NCBI RefSeq assembly: GCF_020509005.1
Contig: NC_063014.1
Coordinates: 2,232,001 to 2,296,000 of the forward strand
DNA length: 64,000 bases
Direction of reading: 5' to 3'
Source: Fulvia fulva
Lineage: Eukaryota > Ascomycota > Dothideomycetes > Mycosphaerellales > Mycosphaerellaceae
The translations under genes were made by a program, and so were the position numbers. Below the pieces are notes generated by a model that saw nothing but the letters and a program-made list of their open reading frames with translations, ran no database searches and had not been told where the DNA came from. This document shows positions 39,073 to 50,469 of this stretch, piece by piece (within the stretch, counting starts at the first letter, position 1; the number at the start of each line of letters is the position of its first letter).

Positions 39073-39307
39073 TGTTAAACAGGTACGGGTGGATGGCAGC
39101 GGAGTGGAGTAAGAGATCAATCTTCAACTGACTAATAGCACGAGCATATAGCAATATATTAGGAACCAATATGTTGATTGTGTTGGATGTCTATCTAAGC
39201 TAAAGGGGAGAGAAGGTATCTCCCTACAAGCTGAGTCATCGTGGATGCCTTAGGCTACTAGATCACTTCCTGATTGTTGACTCCCTTTAAGATACTACAT
39301 CTTAATA
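39073..39307 (-). repeat. Copia 5' LTR
   Basis: A 235-bp copy of the 33687-33921 LTR, ending CTTAATA (final CA changed to TA) before TACGC. Confidence 0.9.
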
Positions 39308-39312
39308 TACGC

Positions 39313-39433
39313 GAACGAAACGTAGATTAGTAAACTTAGATGATACTCCGGTATTAGAAAGAGTTAGAGCTTTTGCTTTTCTACCTATACTAGTTATAGT
39401 ACTAGTATATACTCTATACTTTCTATACGCTAG
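39313..39433 (-). pseudogene. Gypsy-1 protease N-terminal segment
   Basis: The minus strand reads KAKALTLSNTGVSSKFTNLRF, where NTGVSS corresponds to a D-[ST]-G-A-S-S protease active site. The Asp-to-Asn and Ala-to-Val changes each fit a single transition. It continues in frame into 33686 across the Copia insertion. Upstream, readable sequence stops at about 39433, where LINE-G starts. Confidence 0.65.
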
Positions 39434-42400
39434 TTATATATATATATATAGGCGGAGATCTATTTAGACCCCGAGAGCGGCGGGATATACTAAGGACTAT
39501 TCAAGAGCTCCTACTAAGACGAGCACCTTACGAAAGTAGAAGCGACCGGCTTACGCTAGCGACAGCGTAATTACTATATAAAAAGCCTAGAGAGTCGAGA
39601 TCCGACTCTCCTAACGGTAGACCCTAAAATTACGCCGACGCGGAGGAGACCGGCCTATTTAGGCAATTGTTACCTTATAGCAAATTAAGAGAGTACTAAC
39701 TAGGGAACAAACTGGGGAACTAAATAGGTATAGACAAAGCTATATAACGAAGCTAAAAATATACTAGGTAATAAGGAACACCTAAGCTAGATATATAAGA
39801 ATATAATAGCCTAGCTACTAGGCGCGCTAAAGGCGCTATTCTACTAGATCCTAAAGACAATCTAGTGAGCTACGCTAAAAGTAGCCTAAAAGCCTACTAT
39901 ATAGGTAATAGTCGCTATAGGCGTAAATCCGTAACCAATAAAGGCGAGTACGGTAGTACGACTATATATTACCGACCCGATAGAGTAATAGTAGATTATA
40001 GCTCTTATAACTAAGGAGATCGTAGATAGGATTGGCTAGAAGGAGGTCGTAGGGGCAAAGGTAGAATCGACCGGCGCCCTAAGACTCTTTACTACCTAGG
40101 AATCCGATAAACGTAAGCTCGAGACCTATAAGGAATAGACAACAAAGGTTACGAAATCGGTAAAGGTCTCTTACTAATAATATATACTAATAGCCTACGG
40201 AGTACCTAGAATACTTAAGGTCGAAGACCTCCCTTAGCTCTAAATATCAAACTAAGCTACATCCCTAGGACTACGACTTATAAAGGCAATATAGCTCTAT
40301 AGGTCCGTCGAGCCTACGAAGACGTACTTATCCCTAATAGTCTAGGTAGAGACGGCGGAATAGGCAAACTAAGTCCTAGATAAGGGACTGTTCTAGAAGT
40401 ATAAGTGACTAGATATAGAGATCTATTAGAGTAGCTATAGAGTACTCTAGTGCTTCTACTACTAATAATACGGAGATATCGCCCCTAAGTACGGAGAAAA
40501 AAGCCTAAAGTGCCCCTAATACGCCGGCTCTTACTTAAGGAAAGACTACCTAAGGGAGGAGACTCAATACGCGTACTATAGCCGAAAGTACCCGGTATAC
40601 TCAAACTAATACCCGGTAAGAATCGCGGTATAATAACGAGCGAGATAGGTAAGGGTCGCTACGCCGGCTAGATACCTATAGCGATAACAATCTTAGAAGG
40701 GAGTAGGGCTCTATAGGGGGCTAGTAGTAAGTAAGCGTAAGAGAAAGGACGACCTAGTACCGATATACCCGCCGCCTAGGAGAACGAGAGACCTTAGCCG
40801 AGCGGTAAACGAGTAAGGTTAAATACAAATCGTCGGGTCGTTCTAAACCTAGCTATAGCTAAGTAGATTAGGAACCTAAGATATATAAGCCTAGGAAGAA
40901 TAGACAAGTATAGATATAGACCTTGCTAATAATAACAAATGATATAATATAGTAATATAACAATTATATAGTATAACGTAAATAAGAGTAAGGATAAGGT
41001 ATAACGCTACTTCCTATAGGAGCTCGACCTACTATAGTACTACGTTATCGTAATATAAGAACTATAGATTAACCCATATATAGAGTCCCTAGCTACGTAT
41101 AACGATAAGAGATACTATATAGTTATTACGAGCGAACGGGGAGTAACGCTAAGGATATATATCTATATTAGTAAGACGATAGACCTCGATATATAGGAGA
41201 CTATACTATAACTATAGTAAGGAAGACGAGGCGACTTGATATTAATCTAGATCGCTATATCCTAAGGACCTATCTAGATCTATAGCGTCTATAACCTACT
41301 ACCGTAGAGCCGTATAAGTAAGGAAATAGGGACCCTTACCTACCTAGAGAAGGCCCTATACTAAGGAGTATAACACGTACTCTTAGGCGACCTTAACCTT
41401 TACTACCTCTAGTAGGGGCTCGACTTCACTCCCCTATATACGTTCCTAGGAGGATAGCTACTCGATATAACTATACAATACGGAAAGTCTCTAGTAACCC
41501 TAAAGGGAATAGAGACGTAGAAGATACGTATAAGTACAAGTATAATCGACCTATACTTCCTATTATAGGAACTTAAGGAAAGACTAGTCAAATACCGGCT
41601 AAACTACGTACTAGAAGCATCCTCTAACTACACCCCTATATAGATAACGCTCGACGTAAAAGCTATAGAGGAGCTTATAAGAGAACCCTACCGTAATTAG
41701 AAGAAAGCTTAATAGGACGAAATACGGTAATACCTTATAGTAAACCTACCGTAGAACTAGACCCTCGAGACGACGACCTAGTTAGACTATATAGTAGAAC
41801 AACTTACTACTATAATCTAGTAGGTAGTAGAACGATATATACCGCTACCTAAACCCTCGACCTACTAGAAGCCTTACTATACCTAGGGATCTACTACGAA
41901 GGTAAAGGAGGTAAGGAAGGTAAGGAGACAATAGATAGAAGAATATACTTAGGAAGTATAGGATTAATACTACCGCGCGGTATAGGATAAGAAGGTATAG
42001 ATACGGCGCGACAAACTATAAGAATAGAGAGCGATAGTAGGGATAGTTATAGAGTACCTAGAGTAAATATAGAGACTCGCTAAATAGGTAAGATCACCCT
42101 AAGAAGAAAGGGCTCCCTACTTCCCCCCGATCGTAAACCGCGAAGGGGTTACCTAGACTACGCCTAGAGATAAAGCTAGAGCCTTAGCCGATCACTTCTT
42201 CTCGATATACGTAGAGGCGGACCGTACCGATATAGACTCGATAACGTACCTAGAGCTATTAGAAATAGGCTAGGCGGTTACCCTAGATATAGTAGAGGGA
42301 GTTATAGGTAAGCTTAAGGGACGAAAAGCCCGGGGCTAGACAAGATATCTAACCTCCTACTAAAAGAGTATAAGAAGGAAATCACCCCGAGCCTAGTAGC

Positions 42401-44488
42401 CCTTTTTACTATATACGTACGATAAGGACACTACCCGAAGCCGTATAGAAAATCGATAATAGTAGTACTTAGGAAGCTATAGAAGGAGGACTATACTCGA
42501 CTTAAGTTATACCGACCGATTACGCTCCTTAATACGGTAGGTAAGGTCCTTAAGAAGATAGTAGCCTAGAGGATTATATAAATAGTTCAGGATAACTACC
42601 TACTTCTAGTAATATAGATAGGCGGACGGAGCTAACGGTTAACGCTAACGGCGATAGAACTAATTACGGAATAGATCTAAACCCTCTAGTACTACGGTAG
42701 GAACTAGGTAGCGTTACTACTCTCTCTTAATATCTTAGGAGCGTTCGATCATATCTTATACTAAAGGCTTATCTATATCCTACGATAGAAAGGCATTCCC
42801 CTCTAGGCTATAGAACTTGTCTACTCCTTCCTCTAAGACCGGACGACGAATATCCTTCTCGGAAGGTATAGATCCGATCCGGTAAAAGTAACGACTAGGA
42901 TTTCTTAAGGATCTACTCTCTCCCCTATCCTATTCCTTACCTTTATAGCGGACCTTATCCTACTACTAACCTCCCCGTAGACCTTAGTATTGGGATCCGT
43001 CGACGACACTAATATCCTCGCCTAGTCTAACTCTATAGAGGAGAATAACCGCCTACTCGAGAAGAGATACTAGTAGTACGAGGAGTAGGTAAGGAAATAT
43101 AGCGCCCGGTTTGCTCTAGAGAAATACTAGCTTATATACTTTAGTAAGGCAAAGATATACTATAATATAGAGGTAGTAGTAAATATCTAGGGATACGAGA
43201 CGAAACCTTCTAGTAAGCTTAGGGTTCTAGGGATCTAGCTCGACCCGAAGCTAAGCTAGAACCTATAAATTAAGAAGGCCCTAGACCGAGCCCGGACTAG
43301 CAAGGCTTTAGTAAAGAGACTAATAGTATCTACCTAGGGGGCGACGTTTAAGAAGGCGAAGGTAATATATAAGGTAATAGTAAAACCGGTAATACTTTAC
43401 GGGGCGTAGATATAGGCTACGGGCGGAGCGGGTAAACTAATTCCGAGGCGGATAGAGTAACCCCTTAACCGCGCGTAGATAGGTAACCTACGATAGATAT
43501 AAGGGGCCTATAGGACGATACCGACGGATACGGTAGAGATAGAGACCGGAACACCCCCGATAGCCTAATATATAAGAGGAACAAAAACCTAGTACGCCGC
43601 GGAGATAAGTAACTATTTAGTATAGACTACTATCTAAGAGATAAAGAGGAAGATCGCAAACCGCTACTAGAGAGGACCCCGATATAGGACAAGCTAAAAG
43701 GAGGACGACCTTAAGACCTTCGTAGCCGTATAAGTAAGTACTAAATAGTAGGAGCAGAAAGTAGAGGAGTAGAGAGTCCGCTAGGCCTATAGAAGTAAGG
43801 CAAAGACCTAGAGCCTCGTAGAATAAGTAGTGAGATACCTATAGGAGTAGGAATAGAAAAAGAGACCCCCTAAGACAATAGGCCTAATAGTACTTAGAAC
43901 CTTCTAGAGACATAACTACTAACTATATAAGGATTTTACTAGGGCCGAAGTAAGTATAGCGATCCAAATTAGGTCCGAACATATCGGGTTAAGGGCCTAC
44001 CTATTTAGAAGATACGTACTAGATATTAAGAGCTTAGCTTACTAATATAGCTACCTATCGTAAAACACGGAGTATATACTTCTACGATGCCCGTAGTAGG
44101 TAAGCGGTAGGCATACGTAGAGACATCAAGTAGAGAGAAGGGACTATAAGTCCCTTATCGAAGATAAAGGTAATATCCGCCGGATTATACGGTAGATACT
44201 ACGATAAGGTTTCTTCTAACAATTTAGCCTAGTAAAGGAGACGGAAGAGTAGAAAGACAAGAGGCGGAAGCTAGAGGGGTTGTAGATAGGGTAGTTATTA
44301 GGGTAGGCCTATAATACTAGCGTACCCTTAATAAGGAAAACGTAAGGTATAGGGACGAGAGATAGGACCTATAGGAGAGAGGAGGGGTTTTACCGACATA
44401 GTGTCCCCTTTATATATAGTAAATAAGATAGTATAGCTATATAGGCTATAGAATACTATAACAGCTCAATAAAATATCTATCTATCTA
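39434..44488 (+). mobile_element. LINE-G, near full-length Tad1-like LINE (dead)
   Basis: Same family as LINE-1. The CCHC knuckle near 40450-40490 has lost Cys to Tyr and Gln to stops. The endonuclease has LLGDLN near 41390, but the SDH motif now reads SNY near 41625, so catalysis would be lost even without stops. Reverse transcriptase blocks are KLKLYRPITLLNTVGK near 42500-42550 and SVDDTN near 42990. The 3' end is CTCAATAAAATATC with TCTA repeats (44478-44490). The exact 5' edge and the target duplication could not be fixed. Confidence 0.8.
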
Positions 44489-45345
44489 CCTTATGCCTTA
44501 AATAAGCTATTTTTCTTTAAGTTCTTTGTTTAAAACGAAATGTCTAGTATATAGAACTAGCCGGGCTTTAAGAATACGGGTCTAAACCGCGGTGTATAAG
44601 AGGCTCGTTTAGAATAATAAACTACCCTTTGTTAAGAATAAGAAGCTAATAGATATAGCTACGCTAGATCGCCCGGCTCGATATATAGTAGCTATCTCTT
44701 TCTAGCGCTTATTATTAGCGTACGACTAACTACGCTAACCGCTAGGGCCTAAATACAAAGCCCTAGAATATATAGCCTAGTACCAAAAACTTCTTAAAGT
44801 ACGTTTCTAACGAGAACTTACCCTTCGTTTAGAACAAAAAGCTAATATATCTCTAGGGCTAAGCTATAGCGTAAGAACTATAGTATTCCTAAGTACGAGA
44901 GCTACTAGACTAGGACTAACCCTATCCCTAACAGTAATACGGTCCCTATTAGTTAAGACGTATAAGAGACGCTATCTTATAGCGATCTTTAGGAGTACGC
45001 TATAGTCGAGCTATAGACTATTAGTGACCTAAATAATACTTAGGTTCTATACTAGATAAATAGTAAGATTATAATAAGTTCTTAAGTCTTTTTGTTAAGA
45101 ACGAAGGGCTAACTATTACTTAGAAGATAGGTCGTAAGCTACGTATAACGCTATACTATAGCGTTAAGGTAGCCCTAAATATTCCTTAGAATTAGGTACT
45201 TACCTACGCTACCTTAACTTAGAATAGTACGGCTATTACTAGCTAGCTAGCTTAGACCTAGGTTTTCGTTCTGAACGAGAAGACTAGCCTATATACTCCG
45301 GTGTTATAGGTTTGATTAGGAGATTTAATTTAATTTAATTTGATT
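44489..45345. repeat. RIP-degraded spacer with cluster of diverged palindromes
   Basis: No gene is visible. At least five copies of an imperfect palindrome related to CCCTTCGTTCWGAACGAAGGG, often followed by GCTA, lie at about 44521-44539, 44604-44640 (two close copies), 44821-44842, 45088-45108 and 45262-45282. Spacing is irregular. Differences between copies are partly RIP-type. A short (TTTAA)n run at 45324-45345 precedes the gene island. Confidence 0.55.
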
Positions 45346-45860
45346 AATTTTATGTAGCAAACGAGACTAGTAGAGTCCTTACGATACGACGTGTAGCGTT
45401 CTTGATTTGGCTACCCGCTAATAACGAGTAGTAAGCGTTGATTACACAGACTAATCATACCGTATAGTTATGTCTACATAAGTCATGTATGGGGTCTGCC
45501 CATAGTCAAGATTGGGGTCTGCCCATAGACTCAGTGGGCTTGCTCTTGCTCTGCCGATCGTTCAAGCGCTGCGGCATGCACCTTGGCACCACCACCGAGG
45601 GCAAGTACATGTAGGTACTTGGTCACTAGATACAGATACAACACGCGGCCCAGCGATACCGCTTACCACCTTCACCGCTTACCACCTTCACCGCTACCAC
45701 TACCACCACCACCACCAAGGCCGCGAGCCGACCGACTCGCTCTCCTACCGCCATCACCGTGCATGACCCGCGGCACATCACTAGGACGATAGCGCGCACC
45801 CCATTCTTGCAGCGCAGAATCAACAACAACATAACGAGGCAGGAACAGCACATTACCAAT
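45346..45860 (+). promoter_or_regulatory. CK2 alpha upstream region
   Basis: Normal dinucleotide composition begins here. It holds a 16-bp direct repeat TGGGGTCTGCCCATAG (45490-45505 and 45513-45528, period 23) and an ACC-rich pyrimidine-poor stretch with a tandem ACCGCTTACCACCTTC (about 45658-45720). No TATA box was recognised. An in-frame upstream ATG at 45759 has a weak start context. Confidence 0.4.
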
Positions 45861-46924
45861 ATGGCGCGGGTGTACGCCGACGTCAATCAGCAGATGCCAA
45901 GGGCATACTGGGACTACGACAGCGTCAACATCAGCTGGGGCGTGCTGGAGAACTACGAGGTCGTGAGGAAGATCGGTAAGAGCCGCGCACATGTCTTGCG
46001 CGAGCGCTTGAAACACCTACTGACCGTGTGCGCACAGGTCGCGGAAAGTACTCGGAGGTCTTTGAGGGCGTCAATGTGGTTAACTACCAGAAGTGCGTCA
46101 TCAAAGTGCTGAAGCCCGTCAAGAAGAAGAAGATCAAGCGAGAGATCAAGATCTTGCAGAACCTGTCCGGCGGCCCCAACATCGTAGCACTCCTCGACGT
46201 CGTTCGAGACAGCCAATCCAAGACGCCCAGTCTCATCTTCGAGCACATCAACAACACCGACTTTCGGACACTATACCCCAAATTCCAGGACTACGACGTG
46301 CGGTACTACATCTACGAATTACTCAAAGCGCTGGACTTCTGCCACAGCAAAGGAATCATGCACCGCGATGTCAAGCCTCACAATGTCATGATCGATCATG
46401 AGAACAGGAAGTTGCGCTTGATCGACTGGGGTCTTGCCGAGTTCTACCACGCCGGCACAGAGTACAATGTACGAGTGGCCAGCAGGTACTTCAAGGGACC
46501 AGAGCTCCTGGTCGATTTCCAAGAGTACGACTACAGCTTGGACATGTGGTCGATGGGTGCCATGTTCGCAAGTATGATCTTCAGGAAGGAGCCATTCTTC
46601 CACGGAAACAGCAACAGCGACCAACTGGTCAAGATAGCCAAAGTTCTTGGCACCGAAGACTTGTTCGACTACCTGGACAAGTACGACATCGAGCTCGATG
46701 CGCAATATGACGACATACTCGGAAGATTCCCAAAGAAGAGCTGGCACGCGTTTGTGAATCCAGAAAACCAAAGATTCGTCAGCAATGATGCGTTAGACTT
46801 TCTGGACAAGCTTTTGCGATACGACCACCAAGAACGCCTTACAGCCAAGGAGGCAATGGCACACCCCTACTTCGCGCCAGTGCGACAGGCCGAGCAGCAG
46901 CCTTCGAACAATGTACACCAATGA
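45861..46924 (+). CDS. CKA1: Casein kinase II catalytic subunit alpha
   Basis: Serine/threonine kinase CK2 alpha, a constitutively active nuclear and cytosolic kinase that phosphorylates acidic sites and pairs with the beta subunit. Two exons, 45861-45975 and 46038-46924, give 333 residues. The 62-nt intron is GTAAGA...CACAG with a branch site CTGAC; splicing restores [13 protein letters not shown], the glycine loop. Other hallmarks are [20 protein letters not shown] (ATP-binding Lys and basic cluster), HRDVKPHN (catalytic loop), DWG in place of DFG, and a GPELLVD activation-segment end. Length and sequence fit fungal orthologues along the whole chain, ending in a short Gln-rich tail. The start at 45861 has a good context (AATATGG). 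The gene is undamaged although RIP-mutated DNA begins about 0.5 kb upstream. Confidence 0.97.
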
Positions 46925-47423
46925 CTCTGGACCTCGCCCGATGTGCTGGCAGCTTGGTGATTGGGCCTCGCCTCATCCATCCGACGCTTTTCGCCTGAGT
47001 TGCAGCCCATGGGCAGCGGCCCACCACTGCCGACCAAAGTTCGGAAGTAATCATACGCTGGGAAACACCGAAATGCGCAATCGTTCGAGGCCTGTTTTGC
47101 CACATTCCGTCGCAGGCGTTGAGAAGAGATTGAGAAGCAAGGTGGTGAATTCGCATAAGGGCGAGACTTGGGTATGAGTCCAACAGGTCGTATAGAGATA
47201 AGCGATCAAAGCTAAGATGAGATATATGCAGTTCGTTAACGTCGTCAGCCATTCACGCGTCACTCGCCGTCGCTTCCGCCTTCCGCTCTGCCTTTTCGTC
47301 CAACGTTCTGACGAAGCTAATAATGCCAGCAGGTTACAGCTTGATTGCTCAAGGCTGTGATGAGAATCCGAAAGTGTCTTTGTATGTCGCCATATGCATT
47401 TACCGTGATGTTGGTTGTCGAGC

Positions 47424-47780
47424 TCAGGTCTTTCTCAGCCAGGGAGATGGGTCATCCTTGCGACTGTGGCTACCCAAGAAGCGGTCCAAGCTGTACGAGT
47501 TCTTCTGGTCGAGCGAACTTCCGTTGACATTCGTGTTGGAGTTACCGTTGCTGGTAGCATGGTCTTTGCCATCTTGGGCCTTCACACTGCTGGCATTGCC
47601 ACTCTGCCTGCGACGTACGTTAGACGACGAGTTCATTGGAAGTACGGCTTGAACCCTGACCTGGATCGACCACCAGTACCGACGTTACTGTTCTGGTTCT
47701 GGACAGATGACGACCTCATTCGCACCTTCAGTTTTGTCTTTCAAGAGACGGATCTGGTTGTTCGATGGTCGCAAGATTGC
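47424..47780 (-). CDS. Candidate spliced hypothetical protein fragment
   Basis: Not recognised. The minus strand has a 3' exon ending at 47424 that encodes a hydrophilic Ser/Asn/Lys-rich tail (SSLDQKNSYSLDRFLGSHSR). A typical fungal intron (donor GTAACG, branch CTAAC, acceptor CGCAG; 81 nt, about 47605-47685) joins it in frame to an upstream exon reading LLKDKTEGANEVVICPEPEQ. The upstream exon needs a further acceptor near 47780, and no convincing start exon was found. The plus strand of the same interval also has a 175-codon open frame (47415-47942), so strand and reality are both uncertain. Confidence 0.22.
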
Positions 47781-49557
47781 TGGCAAAGGACGGCCTCTTT
47801 ATGCTGGAGACCATCGCCTCAGAGCTGGTCGTCTGCAATCTCGCTCAAGCAAGACGACCATCACCGTACGACTCATCGGCAATTTCCATTCGTGGAATCT
47901 CTCTCTACTGTGTGGCAGGAACATGTTGAGCGACCATCGTGAGATAAAAGACAGCCAAGCCGGCACAATGCCAGGACGCAAGTGCTGGCTGACACTCATC
48001 ACCGCATGGGCCAGTCTGCATAACAACAACACCCTCCCAAAACCCTCACGATCTTGCCCTGTGCGTATGTCCATCTCCCATCTCCCGCACGGTCCGGCCG
48101 CCGCTTCCCGCGCAGATGGTGCGGCACGTGCTCCCACACACTGCCATCAATGCTCACGTTGATCACAGGGTAGTATACCATGGCATCAGGAGCGATGGCG
48201 TTCTGCCTTCTCCGACTGGCTAGAGCAGCGCACGTGTACCTTTGCCAGCCTCGAAGTCAGCGAGAGCTGCATCAAAACCACCGGACAGGAACGATCTTGT
48301 GACCAAATGGTGTGGCTCGAGTAGCAAGGTCTTGACCGGAGCCAGGAGAAGCTTGTAACTTCACGTCCACTAGCTTGCATGCAGAGCGGTGAACCTTGCT
48401 TCGAAATCGCGACAGAAACGGGCCTCGTGCTGGGGTGGTCGATCTTGCCGAAGCGGGTGGCCTGTCGGGAGATGGGCGCTTTTTCGCCTCAAGTCCCGAC
48501 AGCAGAGGGCACATATGCCGGCAGCGGTCCCCGTCAGCCTTAGCGGGTGGATTGTAAGTTCCCCGACTGCAGTGGTTGGGCGATCATGCACAAAGTCAGG
48601 GCATTTGAGGAACGATCTGTGTCTGTCATCGCATCGACCATATTGCGGGAACTACGAGAGTCCCAACGATGTCCCCAACGACCGACGACACGCATGACGT
48701 CTACCAAGTCGTTTCAGGGGTCGCAGAAGCTGTCTGGAGCTCGGCGGCTGCTTGCATTAACCAGCTGTTGTGCGCACCAACGATGCATTTCAGTTGCGGG
48801 CAGTGACTTACAACCACCACCATCAGTTCGCGGGCAGTACCAAGATTACAGGGACGTTCATTTGCGGAGTCGGCGCGGCTAACGATGGCACAGCGAACGC
48901 CTGCAGGGCGGGAGATGACTTACTTGGCTGCCTGCTTTCGCGAGATATGCAGCATCCTGGTTATTGCAAGGTCGCAACTTTTCGCAGATGTCCGGACCTG
49001 ACGGCATTGGCTCTACACGCACGATCAACGTGTTCAGGTCCGTGAATGCCATATGTCAGGTCAAGCGTGACAGTTCAGCGTGCGACCAATGTGGAATGAC
49101 GACAGTGCGTCGCTACCGCCGCGGACATTGTTTGCAGACGGCAGACTCGCCAGCAAGTCTCCACGAGCAGCCATGGCATGCGATGCGCTGGTCAAGAGTT
49201 CTAGGTGATGAGGAGCACAAGACCAACGACCACACAGCCGAGTGCCCAACCCCACGACAGGAACACGGCTGTAGCCATCTGCGCAACGACTATTCGAATG
49301 TGACTCCGAGATACGCATAAAGCGGTGAGTTAACATCATTCTGGCAGCTCAGAATGCCCGCTCACACCCTCGGAAGACTCTCGAATACAACGAGACCGGC
49401 TCTGCCTGTGGTGCGCTTCGCCAAGACGTTTCGCGGTTGTCTCATGTGGAGACCGTTTCCACAGCATTGTGCTCGTACACCAAGTGGGTGGAATGACCTT
49501 CGTTGCTGTACGGCCCAAGATACTGGAAGGCACCTCTTGATGTCTTTACTGCCGGAC

Positions 49558-49869
49558 TTACATTTCCAAGCGACCAGTCAACCCGAGGCTCACTGCCCGG
49601 TGACGTTTGCCATCTACCCGAAGGAGCGTTGTTAACAGTCTCAACGGCATAATCGACACCGACACAGAGTCCCACCCGCTCATTCTGTTTCTCAGCCTCG
49701 CGCGGGCTCCGGCGAGGACGGCGCCGGTCGCTGTCCCTACATTGATACCTCGAGTCGATCGATATCGCGAGCCACAGCATGATGCCCGGAGACCACGACC
49801 TATCGCTCGGCCGTCTCCCCCGAGAGCCACAGCGCCGAGAAGGGCACCAAAGATACCGGCGCAGCACAA
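49558..49869 (-). CDS. Candidate small Gly/Ala-rich protein
   Basis: Not recognised. A 103-codon minus-strand open frame begins with a hydrophobic glycine-spaced stretch (AGIFGALLGAVALGGDGRAI) and has a second one (GINVGTATGAVLAGARARL), the pattern of glycine-zipper membrane proteins. Open frames overlap it on both strands and no promoter or intron supports it, so it may be chance in GC-rich DNA. Confidence 0.15.
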   Translation of the reverse strand: MCCAGIFGALLGAVALGGDGRAIGRGLRASCCGSRYRSTRGINVGTATGAVLAGARARLRNRMSGWDSVSVSIMPLRLLTTLLRVDGKRHRAVSLGLTGRLEM

Positions 49870-50469
49870 AATTAATCACAAGCGGACATGAAGTGCGTCA
49901 GTCCGCAGAGAGCACTGCGACTCCTAGTACTCCACGCTCCCCAGACCTTGCACCCCGTGACGGATGCTTGACAATCTCTTGTTCAAGAAGTTACCAGTAG
50001 ACCGGTCACGAGCTGTCACGATGCCATCCCTTGACATGCTCGTGCTCCCAGTACATTTACCTCTTTTGGTTCCGTTTGCATTGGTGCACTTCCTCGCGGG
50101 AGCCCCACCACGACGGCGAAAGGCATATTCTTGAGGGTACAGGTCCATTCACTGGTAATATTGAGGCTACTGTAGCATGGAGAATGGACCGGTCACCTTG
50201 GGATGTGAGAGCACAAACTCGGCTTTGCATTTAGTCCTGCCTGTGGGCATTGTCAGGCAACGACGTGGCCGCGTCTGACAACCAGATGTGCCAGACTAGA
50301 CATACTCAACGACTTCCTGTCGTCGCTTGTGGACCGTGGAGCTCTATACGGACACTATCCAGAGACAGCGATATGCTCAATGGAAATGACGACAAAAGAG
50401 AAATGCATTACCGACTTTTCGGACACACGACCATTTCTTTCGACTGCCCCTCTACGACTACATATGCCC

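Larger units (their letters stand above)
33687..39307 (-). mobile_element. Copia element, complete with LTRs, lightly RIP-mutated
   Basis: A 5.6-kb Ty1/Copia retrotransposon with two 235-bp LTRs (33687-33921 and 39073-39307) starting TGTTAA and ending CTTAACA or CTTAATA, and a target duplication TACGC (33682-33686 and 39308-39312). It is inserted in the protease of Gypsy-1. Unlike its neighbours it still has many CA and TG dinucleotides, so it is the youngest element of the left nest or has escaped most RIP cycles. The primer site and leader lie at about 38650-39072. Confidence 0.93.
9537..39433 (-). mobile_element. Gypsy-1, chromovirus split into five pieces
   Basis: A minus-strand Ty3/Gypsy element whose own sequence (roughly 4.5 kb) is spread over 9537-11706, 18003-20312, 33494-33686 and 39313-39433, with a Copia solo LTR inside the first piece. 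On the minus strand it reads: protease (a mutated D-[ST]-G motif near 39345-39365, read as NTGVSS, then a YDIVL-type block at 33.5 kb); reverse transcriptase (GGGLRVYVDYRVLN near 19.62-19.66 kb); integrase (about 18.0 down to 11.4 kb); and a C-terminal chromodomain (YEVEDLVNSKVRYNDI near 10.15-10.22 kb). Protein reading continues correctly across every insertion junction once one copy of the duplication is removed, which proves the pieces are one element. The gag and 5' LTR are missing or lie beyond LINE-G. Confidence 0.8.
46925..50469. other. Intergenic DNA with weak coding candidates only
   Basis: Normal, not RIP-mutated composition. Many short overlapping open frames occur on both strands, but none has a recognisable domain. 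The two best candidates are listed separately (47424-47790 and 49558-49869, both minus). No tRNA, rRNA or transposon was recognised. The stretch may hold the CK2 alpha 3' UTR, a divergent gene or non-coding RNA. Confidence 0.4.

Noticed and set aside
45626..46771. Several minus-strand open frames of 65-150 codons
   Set aside because: They are shadows of the CK2 alpha gene and its ACC-rich leader.
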